Of a DNA stretch of 64,000 bases, positions 27,831-36,301 are shown piece by piece (the stretch's first letter is position 1; the number at the start of each line of letters is the position of its first letter). The translations under genes and the position numbers were made by a program. Source of the stretch: CAZFOB01 sp964520325 (lineage in GTDB: Bacteria; Actinomycetota; JAICYB01); NCBI GenBank assembly GCA_964520325.1, contig CAZFOB010000004.1, forward strand, positions 1 to 64,000, in the 5' to 3' direction. A model generated the notes under the pieces. That model was not told the DNA's origin. It saw only the letters and a program-made list of their open reading frames with translations, and did no database searches.

Positions 27831-27855
27831 TCCCGTCGTGATCCCGTCGTGATTA
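27823..27855 (+). repeat. Tandem repeat, 3 x 11 bp, across the glmS stop and acpS start
   Basis: Units CGTCGTGATCC, CGTCGTGATCC and CGTCGTGATTA. Each contains GTGA. The TGA in unit 1 ends glmS and the GTG in unit 3 starts acpS. The simplest reading is that a single overlapping GTGA junction was triplicated, separating the two genes by 18 bases. Confidence 0.9.
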
Positions 27856-28193
27856 GGGGGATCGGGATCGACGCGGTGCCCGTCGCGCGGATGCGCCTTG
27901 CTCTCGAACGGACGCCGCGCATCGCGGAGCGCGTGTTCACAGCCCAGGAGCTGCAAACGTCGGCGTCACGAGCGTCGAGGGAGGCATCACTCGCCGCGAG
28001 GTTCGCCGCGAAGGAAGCCTGCCGAAAGGCCCTGGGTTCGGTGCTGGCGTGGCGCGATGTGGAGGTCGTCGTCTCGGACGACCGGGCGCCGTCCCTTCGC
28101 GTGGCGGGGTATGAGTCCACGCGGTTCCATGTCTCGCTCACGCACACCCCTGAGATGGCGCTAGCCGTCGTGCTCTGCGAGCACGACGGCTAG
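27849..28193 (+). CDS. acpS: Holo-[acyl-carrier-protein] synthase
   Basis: 114 residues, normal. Transfers 4'-phosphopantetheine from CoA to acyl carrier protein. Mg-binding Asp in GIGIDAV (residue 8) and Glu in FAAKEACRKAL (residue 56), plus FHVSLTHTPEMALAVVL near the end. GTG at 27849 gives the expected MIRGIGID start. Its last 11 codons lie inside a long perfect palindrome. Convergent with a reverse-strand gene. Confidence 0.94.
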   Translation: MIRGIGIDAVPVARMRLALERTPRIAERVFTAQELQTSASRASREASLAARFAAKEACRKALGSVLAWRDVEVVVSDDRAPSLRVAGYESTRFHVSLTHTPEMALAVVLCEHDG

Positions 28194-28195
28194 CG
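28159..28195 (+). terminator. Long palindrome overlapping the end of acpS, likely bidirectional terminator
   Basis: A 17-bp perfect inverted repeat (28159-28175 with 28179-28195; arms CGCTAGCCGTCGTGCTC and GAGCACGACGGCTAGCG) around a 3-base loop TGC. It covers the last codons and the TAG stop of acpS. A G-T and a G-C pair can extend it further. It lies between convergent genes, so it may stop transcription from both sides; there is no strong T-tract. Confidence 0.75.
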
Positions 28196-28209
28196 TCTGG
28201 ATCCTTCGG

Positions 28210-28251
28210 CTGAACTACTTCCGCTGAACTACTTCCGCTGAACTACTTCCG
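28210..28251 (+). repeat. Tandem repeat, 3 x 14 bp, over the 3' end of the Calx-beta gene
   Basis: Three exact copies of CTGAACTACTTCCG. On the reverse strand each contains GGAAGTAG, so the TAG stop codon of the Calx-beta gene (28243-28245) is present in triplicate. The two downstream copies are not in the same frame because the unit is 14 bases. Confidence 0.95.
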
Positions 28252-29058
28252 CTTCCTCTTGATCGAGCAGGTCGCGGTGCCTTCGGCGATGTTTGCTCCG
28301 ACGGCGTTCGACAGGGTCACCGTGACGATTCCCACTCGCTTCTTCAGCTTGATGACGTCAAGCGTGAGTGGCCTGCTGGTCTCACCAGGCGCGAACAACA
28401 CGTTTCCGCTCGTGTTGCCGAGCTGGTCCACAGAGCCCGTTGCGGTGAAATCCACCGTCACTGTCTGCGCTGAAGCCGGACTGAGGGTCACGGTGTGCGC
28501 GCAATCGGTCTGCTTTGTTGCCTTACTCACATCGCTGATGCTCAGCGAACCGGGCACTGGAGTAGGCGTCGGAGACGGCGTCGGTGCTGCCTCGTCGTCG
28601 ACGATGGTCACGACACCCGAGTCGTCCGTGATCGTTCCCGATGATCTGCAAAAATCGAAGCAGGCGAACGTCGGATTGGACAACCGAACCGTGAAGGTTT
28701 CGTTGCCTTCTGGCAATACGTCTTGGGCAGTGACGACCGTGAAGGTCTGTGTCGATGTGCCCGGTGCGAACGTAAGCGTTTGCGCCCTGCTCGCGTAATC
28801 GCCCGGCGCCTCGGCCGTCCCGTTGATGGTCGCTGCACCTACCGTGATCGTTTCCTTACGGCCAAAATTCCCACCCGTGCTCTCCGTACCGGGGGTCACC
28901 GTGACCGTGAGGGTCACCGTTCCGCCCTCGTTGACGGCACCATCAGTGACCGTGATCTGGTGGCCGGCGTGGGCCGACGCGGGTAGACCGCCCGTCACCG
29001 CTCCCATCGCGCCGAGCGCGACCGCCACTGCGATGGATAACACCTTCCTGCTTCGCAT
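28243..29058 (-). CDS. Secreted Calx-beta domain protein
   Basis: 271 residues from the ATG at 29058, chosen because AAGGAGG lies 5 bases upstream. Signal peptide: MRSRK then a hydrophobic Ala/Val stretch ending near ASAHA. Residues about 35-165 form a Calx-beta-like domain (VNEGGTVTLTVTV, DYASRAQTLTFAPG, LPEGNETFTVRLSNP). A Thr/Pro linker (PTPSPTPTP) leads to a second beta-rich domain ending with a basic KRKRK tail. Likely exported and calcium-binding or adhesive; no enzymatic motif seen. It is transcribed toward acpS and lies downstream of the STAND ATPase gene on the same strand. Confidence 0.8.
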   Translation of the reverse strand: MRSRKVLSIAVAVALGAMGAVTGGLPASAHAGHQITVTDGAVNEGGTVTLTVTVTPGTESTGGNFGRKETITVGAATINGTAEAPGDYASRAQTLTFAPGTSTQTFTVVTAQDVLPEGNETFTVRLSNPTFACFDFCRSSGTITDDSGVVTIVDDEAAPTPSPTPTPVPGSLSISDVSKATKQTDCAHTVTLSPASAQTVTVDFTATGSVDQLGNTSGNVLFAPGETSRPLTLDVIKLKKRVGIVTVTLSNAVGANIAEGTATCSIKRKRK

Positions 29059-29176
29059 CTCTGCCTCCTTGACTGTCTGCCGCGGCCTGTCCGCGGTCTC
29101 GAGCAAGGGGCGTTCGTTCGGTGCGAACGGCTTCGTTCGGTCGGTCGTTTGGGCCGTTCTGATCTGATCCCGCAGG

Positions 29177-32059
29177 TCAGATGGTGTACGAGCAGAACGT
29201 GCCGGTCTTCACGGCAACGTCGAGATGGCGACCGAGGGCTCGATCCTGTTCGGCGATCCGCTTCACGGCGGCTTTGATCGTCCGCTGGACGTTGAGCCGC
29301 GCCCTTTCGGCCTCCGATGCGGCCTTCCGAGAACGGCCCCCGAGGCCGGTCGCGCGCTTGAGCTCGTCGATGAGGGCGTCGAGCTCGGCCCTGAGCATCG
29401 TGGCTTTGCCCTGGTCGTTGAACGTCTCGGCCTCCTCGAGCTCCTCCTCGAGCTCAACGAGGCGATGCTCGTATGCCGCACGAGCTTCTGCGTCGAGCAT
29501 GTCGCCGGCGTCTGTGCCGCGCGAGCCGGTCATCGAGTCTTCGGCAAGCACCCCGGCAGCAGCCGCTCCGCCGGGGCCGGCCACGAGGTCGAGCGCGTGG
29601 ACCTCCCGGTCAGGCGTTGCGACGAGGGTCGCGAGATGCTGCATGCCCAGCGAGTGCTGCATCCGGAGCGTCCGATCTTCGAACGTCACGACCCAGACCT
29701 CACCCTCGCGGACGAATCCGACACCTCCCGCCGATGACTGTGGAGCCGCGAGAATCGAAGCGGCGAGTGCGGACGCCTCCTCGACGGCCACTTCGAGGGC
29801 CTGTGACCTGCCTTGAGTGAACGCACGTTCGAAGGCGTCGTCACGGAGTGAGGCGCGTGCCCCGTCGGCGGTGCTCTCCCTTATCTCGTCGTGGTACTCG
29901 GGTACCGCGATTTCGGCTGCGTTCCGCACGACTTTGGTGACGCCAAGGAGCCGGACGCTTCGTTCTGCATCGAGTCCGGCGGCCAGCCCTGCCCACGCAA
30001 GACCCTCGATCGCGCCGACGATGTTTCCTCTGAAGTTCTTCGCCACCGCGATCTCGAGTGCTTCGGACCACGCGCCTGCCGCCCGACGCGCCTGATCCCA
30101 AAGAAACGCGATGCAACCGAGAAAGTCGAGCCGTCTCACGACGTCATGCGGCACGTCGAGCTCGCGGGAGATCTTCAGAGCACTTTCGACGAGACGCCAG
30201 GCCTCCGCATGGTCGTTCTCCAAGAGCGCGATGTCCGCGAGGTTGTTCAACTGCGACGCGCACCTGTTTTGGTCGCCGATCTCTCGCCAGATAGCGAGAG
30301 ACTCCTCCACCCACGCACGTGCTTGTCCGTACTGCTTCGTCCCGATCGCGACAACGCCGAGGTTGCCCAGCGCGAACGCGACGTCCATCGGGTCACCGAG
30401 CTCACGCGAAAGCTCCAAGCTCTCCCGTAGCAGCGCTTCCATCGTCCCGAGGTCGTGTGGGTAATGAAGCGATGACAGGCTATTCAGGAGCTGGGCGACG
30501 CGCGGCTTGAGATCGATCCGCCGCGCGATACTCAGTGCTTCTTCCCAGTCCGTGCGCGCGCGCTCGACTTCTCCGAGCTGATGTGCTGCGTTGCCGATGT
30601 TCATGTGAGCGGTGATCATTCCCGGCTCGTCGCCGCTCTCGCGCATCAGTGGAAGGCATCGGTCAAAACAGTCGCGCGCGGCTTCGGCTTCCCGGAGGTA
30701 GAAGAACAGGGTTCCGAGGACGATCCATGCGCGAGCGTGAATGTAGGGCTGGGGGTTCCTCGCGCTTTCGAGGAGCCGAAACACAACGCTGCCTCCCTCA
30801 TGGAGGAGTCCTCGCGTGGCCCACCAGCTCTCGAGCCCCATGGCAGTCGCGAGACCCTCGTCGGGGTCGCCGCCATCGAGGCACCATGCGAGGGCGGCTC
30901 GGACGTTGTCCTGCTCGACGTCGAGCTGGGACAGCCATGTGTCCATCTCGCCGGCGAAATTGAGTACCTGGGGCCGGACGACCTCAGTCTTGAACCAGCC
31001 CAGGTGACGGTTTCGCGCTTCGTCGCCGCGAGGATCGTCACCAAGCTTCTCGGCCGCGTACTCGCGGATCGTCTCGAGGAGGCCGAAGCGGCCGAGCTCA
31101 CCAGTCGTATCGGCGACGACGAGACTGCTCTCGACCAACGCGTGCAGCGCCTCGAGCACGTCGATCGCCTCGATCTCACCATCGGCGCACACCGCCTCGG
31201 CCCCTTCGAGCGTGAAGCCCCCGCGGAACACCGACAGCCGGTCGAACACCAGACGGTCGCGTTCGCTCAGCAGCTCGTAGCTCCAGTCGATGGCTGCGCG
31301 CAGCGTCTGGTGCCGCGCCGGTGCTTCGGCTTTGCCGTGCTTGAGCAGCCGGAACCGGTCGTCGAGCCGGTCGGCGATCTGCTCAGGGGTGAGCGTCCGA
31401 GTCCACGCTGCGGCGAGCTCGAGCGCGAGCGGGATGCCGTCGAGACGCTCGATGACCCGGACGACACCGCGAGCGTTCGCGCGTGTTAGCTCGAAGTTTC
31501 GATTCGCCATCGATGCCCGGTCCGTGATCAAGCGCACCGCGTCGTACGTGTTCAGGACCTCGAGGTCCTCCGAGGTCGTCGGGACTGCCATCGCAGGAAC
31601 CAGCCACACCGTCTCGTTCCCGACACCGAGCGCTTCGCGGCTCGTTGCAACGATCGTGACCCCCGAGCAAGCCTGGAGCAGCGCGCCGACCAATCCGGAT
31701 GCAGCTTTGAGTACGTGCTCGCAGTTGTCGAGAAGGATGAGTCGCTCTTCGTCCGCTAGAACGGCGATGAGCGAAGTCGTGATGTCGTCCGATGCGCTCG
31801 AGACGCCGAGAGCCGTCGCAACGACGGACGGGATCAGATCGGGGTCGATCACCGGTGCCAGGTCGACGAACCACGCGTCGTTGTCGAACCGGTCAGAGAT
31901 CCCCTCGCAGAGCGCGGACGCCAGTCGGGTTTTTCCGGCGCCGCCTGGGCCCGTGAGCGTCAGCAGACGTGCCGTTTCGGCGAGCTTGCTGAGCTCGACC
32001 AGCTCACGGTCACGTCCGACGAACGTCGTGAATTGCGTTGGGAAGTTTCGCGTGCCCAC
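29177..32059 (-). CDS. STAND-type signalling ATPase with TPR region
   Basis: 960 residues, GTG start with GGGAGGAAC just upstream. N-terminal NB-ARC-like ATPase: Walker A GPGGAGKT at 37-44, Walker B RLILLDNCEH at 106-115, and the GIPLALELAAAW motif near 210. A long helical TPR-like region occupies about 390-720. Near the C-terminus a segment with DREVHALDLVAGPGG is followed by a coiled-coil region and a conserved ending around ATGLGGRSRK and TIKAAVKRIAEQD, a tail seen in actinobacterial ATPase regulators of the AfsR/LuxR-like group. I see no helix-turn-helix DNA-binding domain. Probable signal-sensing scaffold; partner unknown. Confidence 0.82.
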   Translation of the reverse strand: MGTRNFPTQFTTFVGRDRELVELSKLAETARLLTLTGPGGAGKTRLASALCEGISDRFDNDAWFVDLAPVIDPDLIPSVVATALGVSSASDDITTSLIAVLADEERLILLDNCEHVLKAASGLVGALLQACSGVTIVATSREALGVGNETVWLVPAMAVPTTSEDLEVLNTYDAVRLITDRASMANRNFELTRANARGVVRVIERLDGIPLALELAAAWTRTLTPEQIADRLDDRFRLLKHGKAEAPARHQTLRAAIDWSYELLSERDRLVFDRLSVFRGGFTLEGAEAVCADGEIEAIDVLEALHALVESSLVVADTTGELGRFGLLETIREYAAEKLGDDPRGDEARNRHLGWFKTEVVRPQVLNFAGEMDTWLSQLDVEQDNVRAALAWCLDGGDPDEGLATAMGLESWWATRGLLHEGGSVVFRLLESARNPQPYIHARAWIVLGTLFFYLREAEAARDCFDRCLPLMRESGDEPGMITAHMNIGNAAHQLGEVERARTDWEEALSIARRIDLKPRVAQLLNSLSSLHYPHDLGTMEALLRESLELSRELGDPMDVAFALGNLGVVAIGTKQYGQARAWVEESLAIWREIGDQNRCASQLNNLADIALLENDHAEAWRLVESALKISRELDVPHDVVRRLDFLGCIAFLWDQARRAAGAWSEALEIAVAKNFRGNIVGAIEGLAWAGLAAGLDAERSVRLLGVTKVVRNAAEIAVPEYHDEIRESTADGARASLRDDAFERAFTQGRSQALEVAVEEASALAASILAAPQSSAGGVGFVREGEVWVVTFEDRTLRMQHSLGMQHLATLVATPDREVHALDLVAGPGGAAAAGVLAEDSMTGSRGTDAGDMLDAEARAAYEHRLVELEEELEEAETFNDQGKATMLRAELDALIDELKRATGLGGRSRKAASEAERARLNVQRTIKAAVKRIAEQDRALGRHLDVAVKTGTFCSYTI

Positions 32060-32089
32060 GGTTCCTCCCCCTTGTGGCCCCCTGCGGCC

Positions 32090-32095
32090 AGCGTA
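32090..32095 (-). promoter_or_regulatory. Possible -10 element of the STAND ATPase gene
   Basis: On the reverse strand TACGCT (TANNNT pattern) lies 30 bases upstream of the GTG start, inside the 66-base divergent gap shared with nnr. No clear -35 is seen. Confidence 0.3.
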
Positions 32096-32113
32096 ACCGC
32101 CCTACGAACTCTG

Positions 32114-32119
32114 TAGCCT
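32114..32119 (+). promoter_or_regulatory. -10 element giving a probable leaderless nnr mRNA
   Basis: TAGCCT (TANNNT) ends 6 bases before the GTG start of nnr, and no Shine-Dalgarno-like sequence lies between. Transcription starting 7 bases downstream of the -10 would begin at the GTG itself. Confidence 0.45.
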
Positions 32120-32125
32120 CGATGG

Positions 32126-33697
32126 GTGGAAGCGGTTCTTTCTCCAGCGCAGATGCGAGCTGCTGATCAGGCGACGATCTTGCGCGGCATGCCCGGCCCC
32201 GTGCTCATGGACCGAGCGGCGCACGCCTGCGCCGTCGTGGCCCTGCGGCTGATGGGAGGTGCCTACGGCAAACGCGTCGTCGTGGTCTGCGGCAAGGGCA
32301 ACAACGGCGGCGACGGCATCGCATGCGCGCGCCATCTCAGCAACGCCGGCGTCTACGTGACGACATTCCTTCTGGCAGAGCCCACCGGCGATGCCGCCGA
32401 CCACTTCGAACGACGGCACCCCCCACGCGCACGCTTCGCATCCTGGTCCCGACCGGACTTCGATCGGGCGGCACGAATGGCGGACCTCGTCATCGACGCC
32501 GTCCTCGGCACCGGCTTTCGCGGCCCACCTCGCGACGCCGTTGCGGAGGCGATCGCCGCCATCAACGCAAGCCGCAGGCGGGTGCTCAGCGTCGACATCG
32601 CCTCCGGGGTGTCCGGCGCGGACGGAACCGTTCCCGGCGATGGGGTACGAGCCGATGTCACCGTTGCCATCCAGGCCTTGAAGATCGGCAACGTTGCCCT
32701 CCCTGGAGCCCAACGCGCGGGACGAGTCGATGTCGCCGACATCGGCATCGCGGTTGGCTTCCCGGATAACCCCGCCACAACGTTCGCGCCGAGCGCACGC
32801 GACGTTGCCGGAGTGCTTCCGGAGCTCGAAGTCGACACGCATAAGTACCGTGTCGGCGCACTCGCGATCCTCGCCGGCTCGGCTGGGATGACGGGAGCGG
32901 CCGTGCTCACCGCGAAGGGCGCGATCCGCGCCGGCACGGGCATGGTGATCATGGGCGTCCCGTCGAGCACGCTCGATGTCTTCGAACATGCGGTCGCCGA
33001 GGCGATCAAGGTTCCGCTTCCCGAGTCGGAGGGACAGCTCGAAGCCAAAGCTGTCGACGAGTTCGAGGACCGACTGAAGAGATGCCGGGCGCTGGCGATC
33101 GGACCCGGTCTTGGGCGCGGCTCCCGTGTGGTCGCATTGATGCGACGCGCACTCGACGTCGAGCTCCCGCTCGTCATCGACGGCGACGGCCTGTGGGCGC
33201 TCGCAGAGATCATGAAGGACGAGCCCGGCGTGCTGCGCGCTCGAAGCCGGCCGGCTGTGCTCACGCCGCACGTCGGTGAGTACACACTTCTCGCCGGACG
33301 TCCACCTTTCGACGACCGGGTTTCGGATGTTCGTGATGCTGCACAGAAGTGGGGAGCCGTCGTCCATCTCAAGGGACGTCGTGCGATGAGCGCTTCTCCG
33401 CGAGGTCAGGTCTGGATCAATACGAGCGGCAACCCCGGCGCGGCAACCGCCGGCAGCGGCGATGTGCTCACGGGGATCACGGGCGCACTTCTCGCTCAGG
33501 GGATGAGTGCAGAGTCGGCGATGTGGTCGGCGGCGTACCTGCACGGCCTCGCCGCGGACTTCGCGGCTGCCGGCAAGGGCGAGCGTGCGCTGGCTGCCGG
33601 CGACCTGCCCGAGGCGTTGCCCGCAGTGTTGCGCCACGTCGGGCGTTCGACACAGGCCATCGGCAGGCTCCGAACCGTGCTCGAGTCGATGACATGA
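32126..33697 (+). CDS. nnr: Bifunctional NAD(P)H-hydrate repair enzyme (epimerase/dehydratase)
   Basis: 523 residues, the fused form. The N-terminal half is NAD(P)HX epimerase with CGKGNNGGDGIACARHL (about residues 55-71); the C-terminal half is the ADP- or ATP-dependent NAD(P)HX dehydratase with VLTPHVGEY and NPGAATAGSGDVLTG near the end. It repairs damaged hydrated nicotinamide cofactors. GTG start, no clear RBS. The stop overlaps the alr ATG by 4 bases. Confidence 0.95.
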   Translation: MEAVLSPAQMRAADQATILRGMPGPVLMDRAAHACAVVALRLMGGAYGKRVVVVCGKGNNGGDGIACARHLSNAGVYVTTFLLAEPTGDAADHFERRHPPRARFASWSRPDFDRAARMADLVIDAVLGTGFRGPPRDAVAEAIAAINASRRRVLSVDIASGVSGADGTVPGDGVRADVTVAIQALKIGNVALPGAQRAGRVDVADIGIAVGFPDNPATTFAPSARDVAGVLPELEVDTHKYRVGALAILAGSAGMTGAAVLTAKGAIRAGTGMVIMGVPSSTLDVFEHAVAEAIKVPLPESEGQLEAKAVDEFEDRLKRCRALAIGPGLGRGSRVVALMRRALDVELPLVIDGDGLWALAEIMKDEPGVLRARSRPAVLTPHVGEYTLLAGRPPFDDRVSDVRDAAQKWGAVVHLKGRRAMSASPRGQVWINTSGNPGAATAGSGDVLTGITGALLAQGMSAESAMWSAAYLHGLAADFAAAGKGERALAAGDLPEALPAVLRHVGRSTQAIGRLRTVLESMT

Positions 33698-34821
33698 CCG
33701 GCGCAGCGCGCTATCGGCCGACGTACGCCGACATCGACCTCGACGCGATCCGTCACAACGTTTCGACGCTCCGGTCGTTCGTCGCCGACGGCGTCGAAAG
33801 CCTCGCGGTCGTGAAGGCGAATGCCTACGGGCACGGCGACGTCGAGGTCGCACGCGCGGCGCTCGATGCCGGTGCGAGCCGCCTCGGAGTCGCGCTCGTC
33901 GAGGAGGGCATCCGTCTTCGTGAAGCCGGCATCGACGCGCCGATCGTGCTGCTGGTCGAACCACCGAACGAGGCCGCGAAGGAGATCGTCACGCACGAGC
34001 TCACGCCGAGCGTGTCGACGCTCTCCGCTGCTGAAGCCGTGAGCGCGGCGGCGACGGCCGCCGGACGCACGATCAACGTGCATGCGTGCGTCGACACCGG
34101 GATGCATCGCGAGGGTGCACCACTCGAGAACGCCATCGGATTCGTCTCGGACGTTGCGCGGTTGCCCGGCCTCGAGCTCGAGGGGTTGTGGAGTCACTTC
34201 GCGATGGGAGAGCTCGACGAACACCCCTTCACCACGAGGCAGATAGAACTCTTCGCCGAGCTGTGCGGCGCTCTCGAGCGCATCGGGATCGACGTCCCGA
34301 CGAAACATCTCACGAGCTCGGCGAGTATCGTGCTCTACCCCTCCGCGCACTTCGATCTCGTGCGGATGGGGATCATGCTCTACGGTCTGTATCCTGCGCC
34401 GAGCCTCGAAGAGCGCTGCGGGCTCGAGCCCGCGATGCGGCTGGCCTCCGCGGTTGGTTTCGTGCGTCGCGTGCCGGCCGGCGAGGGCATCTCCTACGGC
34501 CACACGTTCGCTCCGGAGCGTCCTACCACGATCGCGACGGTGCCGATCGGCTACGGCGACGGAGTGTCGCGCGCGCTCAGCAACACCGGCGAGGTCCTGA
34601 TCGGTAACAAGCGACGTCGCATCACGGGTCGCGTGACGATGGACGCCGTAATGGTCGACTGCGGCGACGACGAGGTCTGTCCGGGAGACGAGGTCGTCCT
34701 CATCGGCTCACAAGGCTCCGACGAGATCACCGCCACCGAGATCGCGGAGAAGACGGGCACCATCAACTACGAGGTCGTCTGCTCCGTTGGCCCACGCGTG
34801 CCTCGGCGCTACCGGCCATAG
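33694..34821 (+). CDS. alr: Alanine racemase
   Basis: 375 residues from the ATG overlapping the nnr stop. Converts L-Ala to D-Ala for peptidoglycan. PLP-binding Lys41 in VVKANAYGHG; the second catalytic base Tyr is in GISYGHTF, and VPIGYGDGVSR is present. A longer in-frame opening upstream lies entirely inside nnr and is rejected. The nnr-alr order is typical of Actinomycetota. Confidence 0.96.
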   Translation: MTGAARYRPTYADIDLDAIRHNVSTLRSFVADGVESLAVVKANAYGHGDVEVARAALDAGASRLGVALVEEGIRLREAGIDAPIVLLVEPPNEAAKEIVTHELTPSVSTLSAAEAVSAAATAAGRTINVHACVDTGMHREGAPLENAIGFVSDVARLPGLELEGLWSHFAMGELDEHPFTTRQIELFAELCGALERIGIDVPTKHLTSSASIVLYPSAHFDLVRMGIMLYGLYPAPSLEERCGLEPAMRLASAVGFVRRVPAGEGISYGHTFAPERPTTIATVPIGYGDGVSRALSNTGEVLIGNKRRRITGRVTMDAVMVDCGDDEVCPGDEVVLIGSQGSDEITATEIAEKTGTINYEVVCSVGPRVPRRYRP

Positions 34822-34824
34822 ACT
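34819..34824 (+). promoter_or_regulatory. -10 element for the BsuPI-domain lipoprotein gene (probably leaderless)
   Basis: TAGACT, whose TAG is also the alr stop codon, ends 8 bases before the ATG at 34833. No Shine-Dalgarno sequence fits between, suggesting a leaderless or nearly leaderless mRNA. Confidence 0.45.
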
Positions 34825-34832
34825 CAAGCGTC

Positions 34833-35270
34833 ATGACCCGTGTGTTGCCCGCGTTGCTGCTGATGCTCCTCCTCGGCGCGTGTGCAGGCTCGTCCGAGGT
34901 CGCGGGCGACCGGCGCATCGTCGGCACGACGTCGATCACCTTCACGATCAAGCCGGCTCGCGTCGAGGCCGGCAAGAGCGTGCGGTTGACGCTTCGGCTC
35001 GCGAACGCCGGGCGGGACGTCGAGCTCGCTTTCGCCTCGAGTCAGAGATACGACTTCTGGGTAACGCAGGGCAAGCAGGAGATCTGGCGCTGGTCGGACG
35101 ACCAATTGTTCACCCAACAGATCAGCGAGCAGACCATCCGGTCGCAAAGCTCGCTCGTCTTGGACGAGTCGTGGGCGCCGAGCGAAGCCGGCACGTACAC
35201 CGTTCACGGCGAGGTGTATGCCGAGGAGTTCCGCCACGACTTGACCGGGGAGCTCGTCGTCGATGGCTAG
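34833..35270 (+). CDS. Lipoprotein with BsuPI-type (intracellular proteinase inhibitor) domain
   Basis: 145 residues. Signal peptide ending in a lipobox LLGAC with the lipidated Cys at about 17. The mature part resembles the BsuPI domain: KSVRLTLRLANAG, then the YDFWVTQG and IWRWSDDQLFTQQ segments characteristic of the family, ending in an Ig-like strand pattern. Function outside the cell is unknown; homologous domains inhibit or bind partner proteins. Overlaps the next gene by 8 bases. Confidence 0.78.
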   Translation: MTRVLPALLLMLLLGACAGSSEVAGDRRIVGTTSITFTIKPARVEAGKSVRLTLRLANAGRDVELAFASSQRYDFWVTQGKQEIWRWSDDQLFTQQISEQTIRSQSSLVLDESWAPSEAGTYTVHGEVYAEEFRHDLTGELVVDG

Positions 35271-36294
35271 GCACACACGCTTGCTGGGTTTCGCCGCGCT
35301 CACGGCCGGAGCGCTCGCCGGAACCGCGCTCGAGGAGGTCCTCTACCGGCGCCTGTTCCAAGGAACGGATCCCGAGCGCGACGAACCGATCGGCTCTGTT
35401 CCCGGGACGACGAGCTGGGTGGAGGCCGATGATTCGACGATGCTCTACGTGCGCTCCTACGGCCCGCCGGACGCGAAGAACGCGATCGTTTTTGCGCACG
35501 GCATCACGGAGAACCACGTCATCTGGCACTACCTCCTCCGGGACCTGCGAACCGACGGCACATACCGTCTCGTCGCCTACGACGCGAGAGGCCACGGCAA
35601 CTCAGGCCCGGCCAGAGGCCCCAACGGCACCACACCGTTCAACGGCGACACCCTCGGACGCGATCTCGCGTCGGTGGTAGACCAGGCCACGACCGGACCG
35701 GTCGTGCTCGTCGGTCACTCGCTCGGCGGGATGACCGCACTGACGCAACTGATCCTCGACCGCGCCGAGCGGGAGCGCGTCGCCGGAGCGATCATCGTGA
35801 ACTCAACGTTCACCGCACAGCTCGCCGGATGGCGCGGGCGCGGCAAGCCCAAGGAGCGCACCTTTGAACGCGCGGGCGACGTCGTGCGGCGCGTGGCCGG
35901 AGACGACGCGAAGCGCATCGACCGACTCCGCCTCGGCGCGAGCGACCTGACCTTCGTGGCCGCGCGAGCGATCTTCGGACGCAACGCCTCGCCGCGTCAC
36001 GTGGCTGTCGCCTTTCACATGTTCGAGGCGACGTCGGCTCAGACGCTTGCCGCCGCGATCGACATCGCGAGCTACGACGTTCACGCCGACCTCGAGCGGA
36101 TCGACGTCCCCGTGCTGATCGTGGCCGGATCGAGGGACATCCTCACGCCCGCGTTCCTGTCGCGCGAGATGAACAGGCGCATCCCTGACTCGGCGCTCGT
36201 CACCTTCGAAGGCTGCGGACACATGTCACCGTTCGAGCGCCACGACGACCTCACGGCCGAGGTCCGCAAGTTCGCCGACCGCGTCTTCTCATGA
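35263..36294 (+). CDS. Alpha/beta hydrolase, probably membrane-anchored
   Basis: 343 residues. A hydrophobic N-terminal segment (about residues 5-22) suggests a membrane anchor or uncleaved signal. The catalytic core has an oxyanion region IVFAHGITENHVIW, DARGHGNSG, the nucleophile elbow GHSLGG (about 152-157), an Asp in VAGSRDILTP and a His in GCGHMSPFE. Substrate cannot be told from sequence. Forms a coupled pair with the preceding lipoprotein. Confidence 0.85.
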   Translation: MARHTRLLGFAALTAGALAGTALEEVLYRRLFQGTDPERDEPIGSVPGTTSWVEADDSTMLYVRSYGPPDAKNAIVFAHGITENHVIWHYLLRDLRTDGTYRLVAYDARGHGNSGPARGPNGTTPFNGDTLGRDLASVVDQATTGPVVLVGHSLGGMTALTQLILDRAERERVAGAIIVNSTFTAQLAGWRGRGKPKERTFERAGDVVRRVAGDDAKRIDRLRLGASDLTFVAARAIFGRNASPRHVAVAFHMFEATSAQTLAAAIDIASYDVHADLERIDVPVLIVAGSRDILTPAFLSREMNRRIPDSALVTFEGCGHMSPFERHDDLTAEVRKFADRVFS

Positions 36295-36301
36295 CCCACA
36301 C

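Noticed and set aside
28259..28798. A forward-strand frame of 179 codons opposite the Calx-beta gene
   Set aside because: The reverse frame has a signal peptide, Calx-beta domain and good ribosome binding site; the forward frame has none of these.
32102..33964. A 620-codon open frame opposite nnr and the start of alr
   Set aside because: Antisense shadow of two well-supported genes; the product is Arg-rich with no domain signature.
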